The notes below the pieces were generated by a model. The model was given only the letters and a program-made list of their open reading frames with translations. It was not told where the DNA came from and searched no databases. Both the position numbers and the translations under genes were made by a program. Positions 10,556 to 20,986 of a stretch of DNA of 64,000 bases are shown here, piece by piece. The DNA is taken from NCBI RefSeq assembly GCF_001704415.2, contig NC_030822.1, positions 55,235,345-55,299,344 on the forward strand, written 5' to 3'. How positions within the stretch are numbered: the stretch's first letter is position 1; the number at the start of each line of letters is the position of its first letter. This DNA is from Capra hircus (Eukaryota > Chordata > Mammalia > Artiodactyla > Bovidae).

Positions 10556-10835
10556 CTACGTCTATTTGGCCCAGTGTTTTGTTTATTCTGTTTTCTTAAA
10601 AGTTTTTCGCTTTGGGGGCCCCGGGCGCAGGACCATAAACTCACCCCATCAAACAGTAAATTTGCTGGGTCGGTATCACTTCCGTATAAACATTAGAGGT
10701 TTTGATGTTTCGGGCTGCAGTTCTAGCAGTTTCTTTGATCTTTTACTGACCAGTAAATTATTTATTGGATCTGTCATAAAGATAAACCAAAGCCTATAAA
10801 CTATATTTATAGTCTCACAAAAATCGCCCTCCTAC
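10556..10835. promoter_or_regulatory. Candidate conserved non-coding element
   Basis: Repeat-free and unusual in mixing retained CpGs (gggccccgggcgcagg) with AT-rich motif clusters. There is a perfect inverted repeat, tttactg at 10742-10748 and cagtaaa at 10751-10757, followed by 'ttatttattgg', 'gataaaccaaagcc' and 'ctataaactatatttatag'. Possible HOX/CDX-like and forkhead-like sites are inferred from motif shape alone. Confidence 0.35.
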
Positions 10836-12215
10836 CTGGCATCTTCAGAGGTAGACTGTGGTCCTGATGATAATGAAGCATCCAGAGCTGGATTGGCACT
10901 AGGGCCTTAGTCACTTTGCCCCTTTAAATATCTTCTCTTCTTTCCTTTCCTTTGAACTATGTGCCTTCCTGCCATGATTTTGCTTCATTTTCCTTTCCTT
11001 CTACAGTTTATTGGCTCCAGAGCTGAGATTTTTGTGAGGGTTGTTGTTAAGATCCCATTGCCCTCCCTGGCCTCTGGGAGGCCACATCCCCTTTCTGCTT
11101 GAACCCCAGGCCAATTTCAGCTCCTTCCTATAGAAACCTACATCCCCAGGCCCCAGCCCCCCAGTGCCAGGCCCAAAGCTAATTCCTTCCTGTGCAATCC
11201 TTCTGCATTGAAGCCCAGACAGCTGTCAGCCCCTGGGAAAATGAACTGTGCTGAATCTCCGGTCAGTTCCACTGGACAGTGGGTTGTTGGGAGAATTCAT
11301 TATAGAGCGTGTGCAGCGCATACGTGTGATTGGATGTGCCTGGGAGCAGATGACTGTGAGGCTTGAAACACTTTCTTTCATTTTATTTTTACTTTGACTT
11401 TTAACTAGCACCTTCCTCAATTAAAGTGGCAAGGCAGAGCAGACAAGGAAATCAGTGGATCTTTTCCCGAACATCAATAAAATAAATTTCTCTCCAGGAT
11501 ACCTATTTGTTATTTGGATATCAGACTGACTGTAATCTGTTTCCATTTTCCTTCTTCGTGTCCCCCGCCAGAAGCTAGACGCTCAGCCATGGATATCCTG
11601 CTGTTTCCATTTGGCTGAACGAGGGGATAGATTAGATTCCTATTTGCTTTGCGGACGGTCCCGTCTGATATGCATTTGATGTGTCAGGGAGAGCTTGAAA
11701 TATGTGTCTCCCCCATTTATTTTGGGTGTGATGGGGTGGGATATTGGTGGGGAGGGGGGTCAGTGCTCCTAGGAGATGTTACCCACTGCCTCAAAGATAC
11801 CACCATGATTTTCTTTCTTCTTCTGTTTTGTAATAAATCATGGCCTGAGTTATTTCTGTTCTGAGAGATATGGACACCAGGGACGGTTCCCTGCTACCAC
11901 AGAGGAGAAGAAGCTGGATCTTGGTGGAGAAGTGGGAGAGAGCCTTTAATGCAGCAGCCTTCAGTTCATGGTGCTCCATTGAACAGATAAGAAAGTGAGG
12001 CCCGCAGAAATTAAGCAGATTTTTTTTTCCCATGGGACCACCCGGCTCTCCCTTCTGTCTTTACCGCTGCCGGTTCTCCTGAGAGTGCCTCCACTTACCC
12101 ATTCCCTGCACCCACTCACCATGAGCCCTGGGCATTGAGAGATGGATGTGTCATCGACAAGTAGTTGCTGCCAGTCAGGAAGGCAGGGACATGGCTAATA
12201 TTTGCTGAGTCCTCC
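10836..12215. other. Single-copy DNA, possibly conserved at 11230-11660
   Basis: No interspersed repeat is recognised over nearly 1.4 kb, which is unusual for this window. The part 11230-11660 includes 'gatatgcatttgatgtg', a POU-like core, and keeps scattered CpGs. I see no exon. Confidence 0.35.
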
Positions 12216-12451
12216 AAGTTGCCTAGGGCTTCCCGGTGGCTCAGTAGTAAAGAATCTGCCTGTAATGCAGGAGACCTGGGTTCGAACCCTGGGTGGGGAA
12301 GTTCCCCCGGAGAAGAAAATGGCAACCCACTCGAGTATTCTTGCCTGGAGAATCCCATGGATGGACAGAGGAGGCTGGCGGGCTAAGGTCCATGGGGTTG
12401 CAAAGAGTCGGACATGATGGAGCGACTAACACACACACACAAATTGTCTAG
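12216..12451 (+). repeat. Bov-tA SINE with intact B-box
   Basis: Forward copy at 12227-12440. The pol III B-box at 12279-12289 is ggttcgaaccc, a perfect match to the consensus, and the A-box starts near 12237. The flanks aagttgcctag (12216-12226) and aaattgtctag (12441-12451) look like a target duplication with two changes. Promoter integrity alone does not show transcription. Confidence 0.94.
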
Positions 12452-13794
12452 TGTGTCACTGGGCATAGGGCAAGCTCACAACTCATCTTGATCAATTGAT
12501 TGAGTCCAGGGACTTGTCTCCGGGTCACCATCCTCTCTGGCAATTGCTTATCGAACACGAACTACATGCATGTCTATCCAAACCTTCTGGATCCACGTTT
12601 TGGGGGCCTCATTCCCACCCTTCTGCCTTGGCCAGACCTGCCTCTCCCCTCCCTCCGTCTCTGTCTGTCTCCGGTCCCACCGCCATCAGTGCTGTTATCA
12701 GGATGTCCTCTTGCTGCTGGTCCTGCCCCCACCGCCAGCTCCACCGCCAGCGGCTGCTTTCCAGGTCCCCACTTCAGGGGGACGGCTCCTCTTTGTGGAG
12801 AGCCTTGCTTCCGGTGACACCGGCAATCCTTCAGAACTGACAAGGCCTGTCTCTGCATCTCACACTCTGCCACCGGCTCTCAACCTGGGGCCTAAGTGAC
12901 TTGTCATCTTCTCTTGTCAGTTGCCGGCTCCGGCAGGGAGCTTCCTCTGCTCCCTCCCCACTGGAGCCCTAATCCTCTCCCTTTGATATCACAATTGTCT
13001 CCATGGCACTGAGCAACCCTCACGGCTCTGTGGGGGGGGGGGGCCCTCCGTCCTCAGAAGAAGATGGAAATAACAGCAACAAAGACCCTCTTAAGAGAAA
13101 GATAGAGTCCATTTCCACACCCCTGTCCTTTCTTCCTCCCCAGAAAAACATCTCTAGTCGAGAAGGTACCCAGGAATGGAGAGAAAAGCAGAAAGGTCCT
13201 CAGAGGGCTCTGTTTGCCACTGCTGTTCCAAATGGGATTATTTATTTTCCTGTTTAAACAGCATGCCCAAGAGAGCTGGCTCCTGCCCTTGGTGTGACAT
13301 GAGAAGCAGGGTGTCCAACAGCAGGACAGGCTCAGCTTCCAGAAGGGAGGCTCCGGAAGTGAACACCCTTAGGATGCCAGTAAACACAGGGCTGGGAGGC
13401 AGAGAGTGGGGAGGGATGGGAAAACAGTGCAGGTTTTAGAATTTCCAAGGATCTCTGTGTGATGCTAACAGCTTGGCATGTTATGCCCACACCTGCTCAT
13501 GTCAGGCCCTGGTGTTTTATGTGTTATGGGGGCTCTGCATGATTCCCCTAGACTCTGGAGGAGGTTTCTGAGGTTTCTCTCAGGTTGTGTGGTCTGCCAA
13601 GCCAAGGGCACTGGGCCAGCTCTCGGACCCTGGGGTCCACTCCTGACTTGGCATTTGCTCCTTCTGGGCAGAGGGGGAGATGTGGTGAAACGATGCTCAG
13701 ATCTGCGCTGGTGAGCCCCAGGCACATTTCCTAACCTTGGAGTGTCACAGAATTTAAGTAAAAACTTAGGGTTAGGAAAATAGGAAGTTCTTGA
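12452..13794. other. GC-rich single-copy DNA with overlapping ORFs
   Basis: Four ORFs of about 100 residues (three forward, one reverse) overlap between 12496 and 12899. Their proline/serine-rich content is what GC-rich DNA gives by chance. A G-run of about 12 lies near 13032. The 142-residue reverse ORF (13465-13893) ends in a MIR. None shows a domain, so no gene is called. Confidence 0.4.
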
Positions 13795-13955
13795 TGCATC
13801 TATAGTTGATGCGCTATTTTCAATAAGTCCTTTTACCTCCTGGGTCTCAGTTTCCTCATCTGTAAAGCAGAATAAAATGATCTTACTTGCCACTTTATTA
13901 TAGGATCACATGAGGAGATGGATGTGAAAATCCTTTCTGAAGTGTGAAGTATGAA
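13795..13955 (+). repeat. MIR SINE fragment
   Basis: Forward MIR: 'gtccttttacctcctgggtc', 'tcagtttcctcatctgtaaa', 'gatcacatgaggagatgg'. The core is well preserved. Confidence 0.75.
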
Positions 13956-14892
13956 GAATTATTTGTAACCTTCTTTTATACCCAAGTGTGTCTATCACTT
14001 AGGGGAGAAGGAATAGGATAGAATTTTGCCTTAAATGCTCAGAAATGGTTTCCAGGCTGTCAAAAATCCCTCATTGTCCCTTCCTTGCCAATCCCCTTGT
14101 CTCATCCCTAACTTGTTTTGGCCTCACAAATTCCTGCAAACCCTGTTGCTGTTGCCTGCAGACACCCCAGCCCCGGGGCAATTGCAGACTCCATGCTGGT
14201 TAACAAGGAAGGCTCTTGGGGATCCTCCTCTCTTGTCATTGTTCTCTCATTCGCAGTTCTTGCCATTCTGAATTTTGACTTGTTAGGGAGTCAAGCAGAG
14301 CAAGGTAGAGCCCTGTGCACCTGAAGCCTGACCCCGGGGCACCCCAGCCTTTGTCCCTAAAGCCAGAAAGCTGACGGTTCCAAGGCCAATCTGCCCTTGG
14401 CAATTCCCAGCAGGAGTCTCTTGGCCCCAGCCCAGACTTTCACCTGATTTCTATTTCTGCCTTAGCTATGGATTTCTCGTGGGGAGCAGGGACAGCATGG
14501 GAGGAGAGAGGCAGGGCCACACCCAGCCACGCCAGCTGGGGGCTCCAGCCAGCTCTGGGAAGATCTGTTGGAACATTGGTTTTCTGAGGAGGAAGCCAGT
14601 GATTACGTCTCAGACTTGCAAATGGGCTGGGTGAGTCGGCTCTGATGAGAGCTGGACAGACACCTGGACAGAGTGAGCTAAGGCAGCAAGGGCAGCACAG
14701 GGTGATGAAGGATGAGATTTGCTCCCCTTCTCAGGGGGCTGCCTCCTGGTGAGAGGTCTTTTTAGCAAGTTCATTTTGGTAGTTTCTGCCTTCCGTCAGA
14801 GAAGTCCCTGGGCATTGCTTCTGCTGTCTCTCTCTGAGGACCCAAGGGAGAGGATGCACCAGACCAGGTACTCCATGGGTGACTGGGAAGAT
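13956..14892. other. Single-copy DNA
   Basis: No repeat family or exon recognised. Short ORFs at 14035-14324 overlap in two frames and have no domain. Confidence 0.4.
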
Positions 14893-15040
14893 TTCATTCA
14901 TTCATTCATTCATTCATTCCCTCCACCAATTTGTCATGCGTGCTCTGAGTCAGGCACCAGCTGGCTTCTGGGGACACAGCAGTGAGAAGGACACTCATTC
15001 CACACCTGGGGATGGTCATGGCCCAGGCTGGAGCTTAACA
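14893..15040 (-). repeat. L2 LINE 3' end with (ATTC)n terminus
   Basis: The simple repeat (ATTC)n at 14893-14919 is followed by 'ctctgagtcaggcacc' and 'tggggacacagcagtgagaa'. That is the reversed order of the L2 3' end, whose terminus is a short tandem repeat of this kind. The microsatellite is thus probably an expanded L2 terminus. Confidence 0.6.
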
Positions 15041-15137
15041 CCCCCTTAGCTGCGCAGTTTGTCTTCATCAGACCCCAAACAGAGGCTAGCACAGTGGACA
15101 TTGTCACATAACAGGCTCTGCTTGCTGGGCATGCATG

Positions 15138-15258
15138 CTCCATTGTGCCCGACTCTTTTTGACCCTATGGACTGTAGCCAGCCAGGTTCCTCTGTCCTTG
15201 GGATTCTCCAGACAGGAATACTGGACTGGGGTGCCACTCCAGGTGGGGACACAGGTGG
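15138..15258 (-). repeat. Bov-A fragment
   Basis: Reversed Bov-A body only: 'tgcccgactctttttgaccc', 'tatggactgtagccagccag', 'gggattctccagacaggaat'. No tRNA-like head is visible. Confidence 0.85.
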
Positions 15259-15901
15259 GGATGGTCTGGCCTTCTGACCAGCTTTGTATTCCCAGCACCA
15301 TGTCTCTAAAGAAGAGAACCCAAGGTCAAGTAGGTGAACCAGACACTCTGGGTCTTGCAGCACCGTCCCCAGCTCCTATGGTGCCTGGTGTAAGGTATTG
15401 ACCAGGGCTCCTTCCTCAAGACACATCGCTGCCATCTGCTGGAAAACTGTCACAGTGAATGTAGGATCCTGCATGATGACAGTAAATGGTGCCCTAAGGT
15501 TTGTTCAGCACTCCCCTCGCCTACCACGTGGCCATGGTCTATTGTTTATTGTGTGAATGATGTTGGAGATCCAGAGGACAGCGGCTACCATCCAATATCT
15601 CAAGAGAAAGACGCTGTACTCTATCAGGTCCCAAACTCCTGAGATGCCAAAAGCCATCTTTTGTTAGTTTTAGTATATTTTTCTAAAGTTCTAATGGAGG
15701 TACGTGAGATTAATGCCATTATACTATTATATAATACTATTATACATGTGAGAATCTGACTAAGGAGGATGTGGAAGGTAATCCAAGAGCATCTCATTTC
15801 CTTTCCCCTCTTCCTTAGCCATTTCTTTCTCTGCTTCATCCTGGGCACAGAAAGCATCTGCCAAACACTTGGCCCAAATAATTTCCAATTTCTTGGCTTC
15901 C
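15259..15901. other. Single-copy DNA with a CTCF-like motif
   Basis: No repeat or exon recognised. At 15430-15442 the bases tgccatctgctgg resemble one strand of the CTCF core. The 107-residue reverse ORF at 15624-15947 runs into a SINE and has no domain. Confidence 0.35.
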
Positions 15902-16063
15902 AATACTCGCAAGTTCCTTTTTTAAAAAATTTATTTGGCTGCACCAAGTCCTAGCTGTGGCATATGGGATCTAGTTCCCTGACCCGGGATTGAACCTAGA
16001 CCCCCCTGCATTGGGAGCTTGGAGTCTTAGCCACTGGACCACTAGGAAGTTTTAATACTCACA
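15902..16063 (-). repeat. CHR-type SINE with target duplication
   Basis: Reversed copy: 'atttatttggctgcaccaag', 'ccctgacccgggattgaacc', 'ccactggaccactaggaagt'. The flanks aatactcgca (15902-15911) and aatactcaca (16054-16063) differ at one base and mark the insertion. Confidence 0.9.
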
Positions 16064-16390
16064 CATTCTTTGGAGGAACTCTCAGAATATTTTTGTTTAA
16101 GAGGCACTGCCTTACAGTTTAAGTTAGAGAGTAAATCTTTGGCCTCAAATCTCTGTGTCTCCAGAGGAGGTAAATAAGCAAAGTAATGGATTTAATCAAT
16201 AAGAAATAGAAATGCAGGGCTGCCTTGAAGAATATTCGGGTCTCTATTTCCAATCCCAGGGGCCACAGCATACACACGCATGTACACACGGACGTGTACG
16301 CACTCATCTGAACCTGTGTGTGCAGGATACACACATTGGAGGAGATGAGCCAGTATCGAACTCTGTGGGCTTTTGCCCACTGTGTCAGTT
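16064..16390. other. Single-copy DNA
   Basis: Includes an alternating purine-pyrimidine patch at 16268-16335 (acacacgcatgtacacacgg and similar). No exon recognised. Confidence 0.4.
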
Positions 16391-16782
16391 AATGTTGGCT
16401 GGACTTATCTGGTGGTGCAGTAGGTGAAAATCCACTTGCCAGTACAGGAGACATGGGTTCGATCCCTGATCCAGGAAGATCCCACATGCCACAGAGCAAC
16501 TAAGCCCGTGCACCACAACTACTGAGCCTCTTCTCTAGAGCCTGAGAGCCGAAACTACTGAGCCCTTATGCCATAGCTACTGAAGCCCGCATGCTCTAGG
16601 GTCCTTGAGCCACAACTAATGAGCCTCTGTGCCTCAACTACTGAAGCCCAAGCTCCTAGAGCCCACACTCTGCAATGAGAAGCCACTGCAATTAGAGGTC
16701 CACGTATCACAACTAGAGTAGGCCCAGGGCTCTGCAACTAGAGAAAGCCTGCATTCAGCAACTAGAGTAGGCCCAGTTCTGT

Positions 16783-17412
16783 TCAGTTCAGTCGCTCAGT
16801 CATGTCCGACTCTTTATGACCCCATGAATCAGCACGCCAGGCCTCCCTGTCCATCACCAACCCCTGGAGTTCACTCAGACTCATGTCCATCAAGTCAGTG
16901 ATGCCGTTCAGCCATCTCATCCTCTGTCGTCCCCTTCTCCTCCTGCCCTCAATCTCTCCCAGCATCAGAGTCTTTTCCAATGAGTCACCTCTTCGCATGA
17001 GGTGGCCAAAGTACTGGAGTTTCAGCTTCAGCATCATTCCTTCCAAAGAAATCCCAGGGCTGATCTCCTTCAGAATGGACGGGTTGGATCTCCTTGCAGT
17101 GCAAGGGACTCTCAAGAGTCTTCTCCAATACCACAGTTCAAAAGCATCAATTCTTCCACGCTCAGCCTTCTTCACAGTCCAACTCTCACATCTATACATG
17201 ACCACAGGAAAAACCATAGCCTTGACTAGATGGACATTTGTGGGCAAAGTAATGTCTCTGCTTTTGAATATGCTATCTAGGTTGGTCATAACTTTTCTTC
17301 CAAGGAGTAAGCATCTTTTAATTTCATGGCTGCAGTCACCATCTGCAGTGATTTTGGAGCCCCCCAAATAAAGTCTGACACTGTTTCCACTGTTTCCCCA
17401 TCTATTTCCCAT
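16783..17412 (-). pseudogene. BovB reverse transcriptase remnant, C-terminal part
   Basis: A 209-residue frame that continues the BovB protein after the frameshift. It starts with a short out-of-frame stretch, then SKITADGDCSHEIKRCLLL and the conserved C-terminal region with WYWRRLLRVPCTARRSN and LQYFGHLMRR, ending at ESDMTERLN. The frame differs from the upstream piece by a small indel in the C-run at 17360-17365. There is no intact product. Confidence 0.92.
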
Positions 17413-18314
17413 GAAGTGATGGGACCAGATGCCATGATCTTTGTTTTCTGAATGTTGAGCTTTAAGCCAATACTTTCACTCTCCTCTTTCACTTTCATCA
17501 AGAGGCTTTTTAGTTCCTCTTCACTTTCTGCCATAAGGGTGGTGTCATCTGCGTATCTGAGGTTACTGATATTTCTCCCAGAAATCTTGATTCCAGCTTG
17601 TGCTTCTTCCAGTCCAGCGTTTCTCATGATGTACTCTGTGTCTAAGTTAAATAAGCAGGGTGACAATATACAGCCTTGACGTACTCCCTTTCCTATTTGG
17701 AACCAGTCTGTTGCTCCATGTCCAGTTCTAACTGTTGCTTCCTGACCTGCATACAGATTTCTCCAGACGCAGGTCAGGTGGTCTGGTATTCCCATCTCTT
17801 TCAGAATTTTCCACAGTTTATTGTGATCCACACAGTCAAAGGCTTTGGCATAGTCAATAAAGCAGAAATAGATGTTCTTCTGGAGCTCTCTTGCTTTTTC
17901 CATGATCCAGTGGATGTTGGCAATTTGATCTCTGGTTCCTCTGCCTTTTTTAAAACCAGCTTGAACATCAGGAAGTTTACGCTTCACATATTGTTGAAGC
18001 CTGGCTTGGAGAATTTTGAGCATTACTTTACTAGCGTGTGAGATGAGTGCAATTGTGCAGTAGTTTGAGCATTCGTTGGCATTGCCTTTCTTTGGGATTG
18101 GAATGAAAACTGACCTTTTCCAGTCCTGTGGCCACTGCTGAGTTTTCCAAATTTGCTGGCATATTGAGTGCAGCACTTTCACAGCATCATCTTTCAGGAT
18201 TTGAAATAGCTCAACTGGAATTCCATCACCTCCACTAACTTTGTTCATAGTGAGGCTTTCTAAGGCCCAGTTGACTTCACATTCCAGGATGTCTGGCTCT
18301 AGATGAGTGATCAC
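17286..18314 (-). pseudogene. BovB reverse transcriptase remnant, N-terminal part
   Basis: The 342-residue open segment contains the RT palm. The catalytic aspartate is in FIDYAKAFDCVDH (about residues 152-164), with GVRQGCILSP at about 210-219 and YADD at about 254-257, so the catalytic positions are kept. It is not a gene: a TAA at 18345-18347 lies in frame just upstream, the endonuclease domain is absent, and the frame is lost near 17365-17370. The ATG at 18314 is simply the first one after the stop. Confidence 0.93.
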
Positions 18315-18639
18315 AGCATCGTGATTATCTGGGTCGTGAAGATCTTATTTGTACAATTCTTCTGTGTATTCTTGCCACCTCTTCTTAATATCTTCTGCTT
18401 CTCTTAGGTCCAGACCATTTCTGTCCTTTATCGAGCCCATTTTTGCATAGGCCCAGTGCTCTGCAACTAGAGAAAGCCTGCATTCAGCAACTAAGACCTA
18501 GCACAGCCAAAAAGAAATATAAATAAATTACTTTTTAAAAAATGTTGGTTGATGAAATTGGTGGTGTGGTTCTAATGCCTGGGGGCTTCCCTTCATTGAG
18601 CTTGGGGTTCCTTGTAGGTAAAATAAAAGTGTTATCTCT

Positions 18640-19021
18640 GCATGTTATGGTTAGCTCTGTTTGGAATTCTATAACAAAAATACCTTAGACTAGGGGGCTT
18701 ATGCAACAAACATTTATTTCTCAGAGTTCTGGAGGCTGAGAAGTCCAAGGTCAAGGTGCTGGCAGATTTATTGTCTGGTGAGAGCTTAATTCCTAGTTCA
18801 TAGATGGCTGTTTTCTTGCTGTGTTCTCATGTGGCAGAAGGAGTCAGGGAGCTCTCTGGGGCCTCCATCATAAGGGCACAAATCCCATTCAGGAGGTCTC
18901 TACCCCCATGACCTAATTACCTCTAAAAGGCCCCACGTCCAAATGCTATCACATTGAAGGGTTAGGATTTCAACATATAAATTGGGTGGGGAGATAGAGA
19001 CAAACATTCAGCCTATAGCAG
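18640..19021 (-). repeat. MaLR (MLT1-type) LTR
   Basis: Reversed LTR of the MLT1 type: 'acaaacatttatttctcaga', 'ttctggaggctgagaagtcc', 'ggttaggatttcaacatata', 'caaacattcagcctatagca'. The TTTATT near 18714 is the reversed polyadenylation signal. This non-coding LTR belongs to an old retroviral-like family, and no internal region is present. Confidence 0.7.
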
Positions 19022-19261
19022 TGTGGTGTCACTGCCTGTTCTGACCCCAGTGACCTCGAGAATCATTTTGGGTAAGTGTCCAGTATATTCGCGGGTGAGG
19101 GTGGGGGCTGGTGGCTCCAGATACAGAGGTACTCCTCAGGTCCCAAATGGCAGAAGGCTAACCAGGAGCCTGAATTAGTCAGAGAAAATACATTCCCAAA
19201 CTGTGCCCTGCCTTTCTCAGCCATGGGGATGCTCTTGCTTTCTTCCTTTAATTCCCCAAAG
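19022..19261. other. Single-copy DNA
   Basis: No repeat family or exon recognised between the LTR and the following SINE. Confidence 0.4.
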
Positions 19262-19557
19262 TGAAAGAAAGTGACAGTCACTCAGTCATGTCCAACTCTT
19301 TGTGATCCCATGGACTATACAGTCCATGGAATTCTCCAGGCCAGAATACTGGAGTGGGTAGCCTTTCCCTTCTCCAGGGGATCTTCCCAATCCAGGGATT
19401 GAACCCAGGTCTTCCACCTTGCAGGCAGATTCTTTGCCAGCTGGGCCACAAGGGAAGTTCAAGAATACTGGAGTGGGTAGCCTATTCCTTCTCCAGGGAA
19501 TCAAACCAGGGTCTCCTGCACTGCAGGCGCATTCTTCACCAACTGAGCTATCAAAAG
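19262..19557 (-). repeat. Bov-tA SINE plus second Bov-tA half
   Basis: A complete reversed Bov-tA (19265-19458) is followed directly by a second reversed partial unit (19459-19557) that repeats 'gaatactggagtgggtagcc' and carries another tRNA-like head (gccagctgggcc and accaactgagct mark the two A-boxes). This is either two insertions or one partly duplicated element. Confidence 0.92.
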
Positions 19558-19782
19558 CCCTGTTTATGTTACCTGTTCATTCTAGCCTAAGATCCAAGTT
19601 AAGATAGCTCTGAGCAAATACCCCGAGCCTGGCCATGGGCATCAGGGGTAGTCAGTACTAATCTGGGGCAGGGCTACTGCCTTGGCCCCAGGCTTGGGGG
19701 CCCTGGGATGACCAGTGCATTCTGGAAGCAGTGCGTTCAGAGGATGACTTACCTGGGTCCTGGTTTATTTCCCTCCATGATG

Positions 19783-19886
19783 TGTTCTTGCCTGGAGAAT
19801 CCCAGGGATGGTAAGCCTTGTGGGCTGCCATCTATGGGGTCGCACAGAATTGGACACAACTGAAGTGACTTAGCAGCAGCAGCAGC
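19783..19886 (+). repeat. Bov-A fragment ending in (AGC)n
   Basis: Forward Bov-A body (gttcttgcctggagaatccc, then gaattggacacaactgaagt) with the AGC tandem repeat at 19872-19886 that typically ends Bov-A2. The left half is missing. Confidence 0.9.
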
Positions 19887-19894
19887 ATTGATCC

Positions 19895-20005
19895 ATTGAG
19901 GTGCTGAATAAATACAGAGTCCCCCTGTGGCAGGGCTCTGTGTTACGGGCTGTAGGGGCTACACAGATGAAAGACATGATTCCAGCCTAAAAAGCTTTCA
20001 CAAAC
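19895..20005 (-). repeat. Possible L2 3' end
   Basis: The phrases 'gggctctgtgttacgggctg' and 'gctacacagatgaaagac' follow the reversed L2 terminus. The match is diverged. Confidence 0.45.
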
Positions 20006-20321
20006 CTAGCAAAGGGCTGAATGTGGCACCCAAATGCCACAGGCTTGCAGGTTGTGAGGTCTGGCTTCAGTGCCAACTATAGGAAGGAAGTGAGAGAAGG
20101 TAGGATGGGGAAGGGGGATTGGGGACTGGTCAACAAGGGCCTTCCCTCTTGAATGAGAGAGGCATGTCAACCATGGTGCGGTAGACAGACAATGCTCCTG
20201 AAGATGTCTGTGTCCTAATCCCCAGAACCTGGGACTATCTTACCTCACATGGTGAAATGGCCTTGCAGCTGTGATTAAATCAAACATTTGAGATGGAGAG
20301 ATTATCCAGGTGCTCTCTGTT

Positions 20322-20618
20322 AAAAAAAAAAAAAATTCAACAGAGTAAATTTGAAGGTTTAATTGGCTTTGTTATGTAAGTCATGAATCAGGTAGCAACT
20401 CACCTAGTAAGCTGTAGAGAGAGATTCCGAGGAGCTGTATAAATGGAAGAATTTTTTATAGACAGAAGGAAGATGGGGCAAGGAAGCTATTATCAAGAGA
20501 AAAGAAAGAGTTGTTTCAGGCCAGGTCATCTTTTTTTGAGGTGAAGGGAATGACAGGGGTCTTATTCTGCGGATTATTTCACTAGTGCTAGCGCTGATCA
20601 GGAAATTTCAGATGGTCA
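20322..20618. repeat. Unclassified sequence inserted in the LTR
   Basis: It starts with an A-run at 20322 and reads as repeat-like (tttgaaggtttaattggctt, catgaatcaggtagcaact). I believe it belongs to an interspersed family but cannot name it. It lies inside the LTR, so it is an insertion or a rearranged piece. Confidence 0.4.
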
Positions 20619-20695
20619 CATTGTTGTACAGCAGAAACTAACACAACATTGTGAAGCATTTATTCTCCAATTTAAAAAAATTTAAAGAAAAAGTC
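20619..20695 (+). repeat. L1 3' tail
   Basis: The phrase 'ttgtacagcagaaactaaca' followed by 'caacattgtgaagcatttat' and an A-rich end is the terminal segment of artiodactyl L1. Confidence 0.85.
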
Positions 20696-20748
20696 ATCTC
20701 TTTAAAGGCCACGTCCCTGGAGAAATTGGCATTGCAATTAAGTCTTGG

Positions 20749-20986
20749 TTGGCTGTCATGGGCTTCCTTGTGACTCAGACGGTAAAGAATCTGCCTGCAA
20801 TGCAGAAAATATGGGTTCAGTCCCTGGATTGGGAAGATCCTCTGGAGAAGGGAATGGCAACCCACTCCAGTATTCTTGCCTAGAGAATTCCATGGACAGA
20901 GGACCCCGGTGGGCTACAGTCCACGGGGTCTCAAAGAGTCGGACACAACTGAGCAACTAACACTTTCACTTTTTTTGGCTGTCATG
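20749..20986 (+). repeat. Bov-tA SINE with 12-bp target duplication
   Basis: Forward copy at 20761-20974 with A- and B-boxes and the full Bov-A body. The perfect 12-base repeat ttggctgtcatg at 20749-20760 and 20975-20986 gives exact limits. Confidence 0.96.

Larger units (their letters stand above)
16777..18448 (-). mobile_element. 5'-truncated BovB LINE with decayed reverse transcriptase
   Basis: An RTE-type LINE read on the minus strand, about 1.67 kb of a usual 3.2 kb. The inserted target duplication is aggcccag (16769-16776 and 18449-18456). The 3' end lies at 16777, with the characteristic ttcagttcagtcgctcag. The apurinic endonuclease domain is missing through 5' truncation. BovB is known to have entered ruminants by horizontal transfer and supplies the machinery for Bov SINEs. 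Confidence 0.96.
16391..18550 (+). repeat. Long CHR-type SINE split by BovB
   Basis: Forward CHR copy with extended body from 16401 to 16776, resuming at 18449 and ending in an A-rich tail near 18540. Outer flanks aatgttggct (16391-16400) and aatgttggtt (18541-18550) are its target duplication. A 46-base segment starting taggcccag occurs at 16719-16764 and again at 18448-18493 with one mismatch. The SINE therefore carried an internal tandem duplication before BovB landed in the second unit. Confidence 0.88.

Noticed and set aside
12237..12300. tRNA gene suggested by perfect B-box
   Set aside because: The head belongs to a Bov-tA SINE. The acceptor stem and anticodon arm do not form, and the body continues into Bov-A.
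12496..12899. Four overlapping ORFs of about 100 residues
   Set aside because: Several frames on both strands are open over the same bases, as happens by chance in GC-rich DNA. No domain is seen.
14893..14919. (ATTC)n as an independent microsatellite of interest
   Set aside because: It is best explained as the terminal repeat of the adjoining L2 end.
16883..18041. Forward ORFs of 121-162 residues opposite BovB
   Set aside because: They are antisense shadows of the BovB coding strand.
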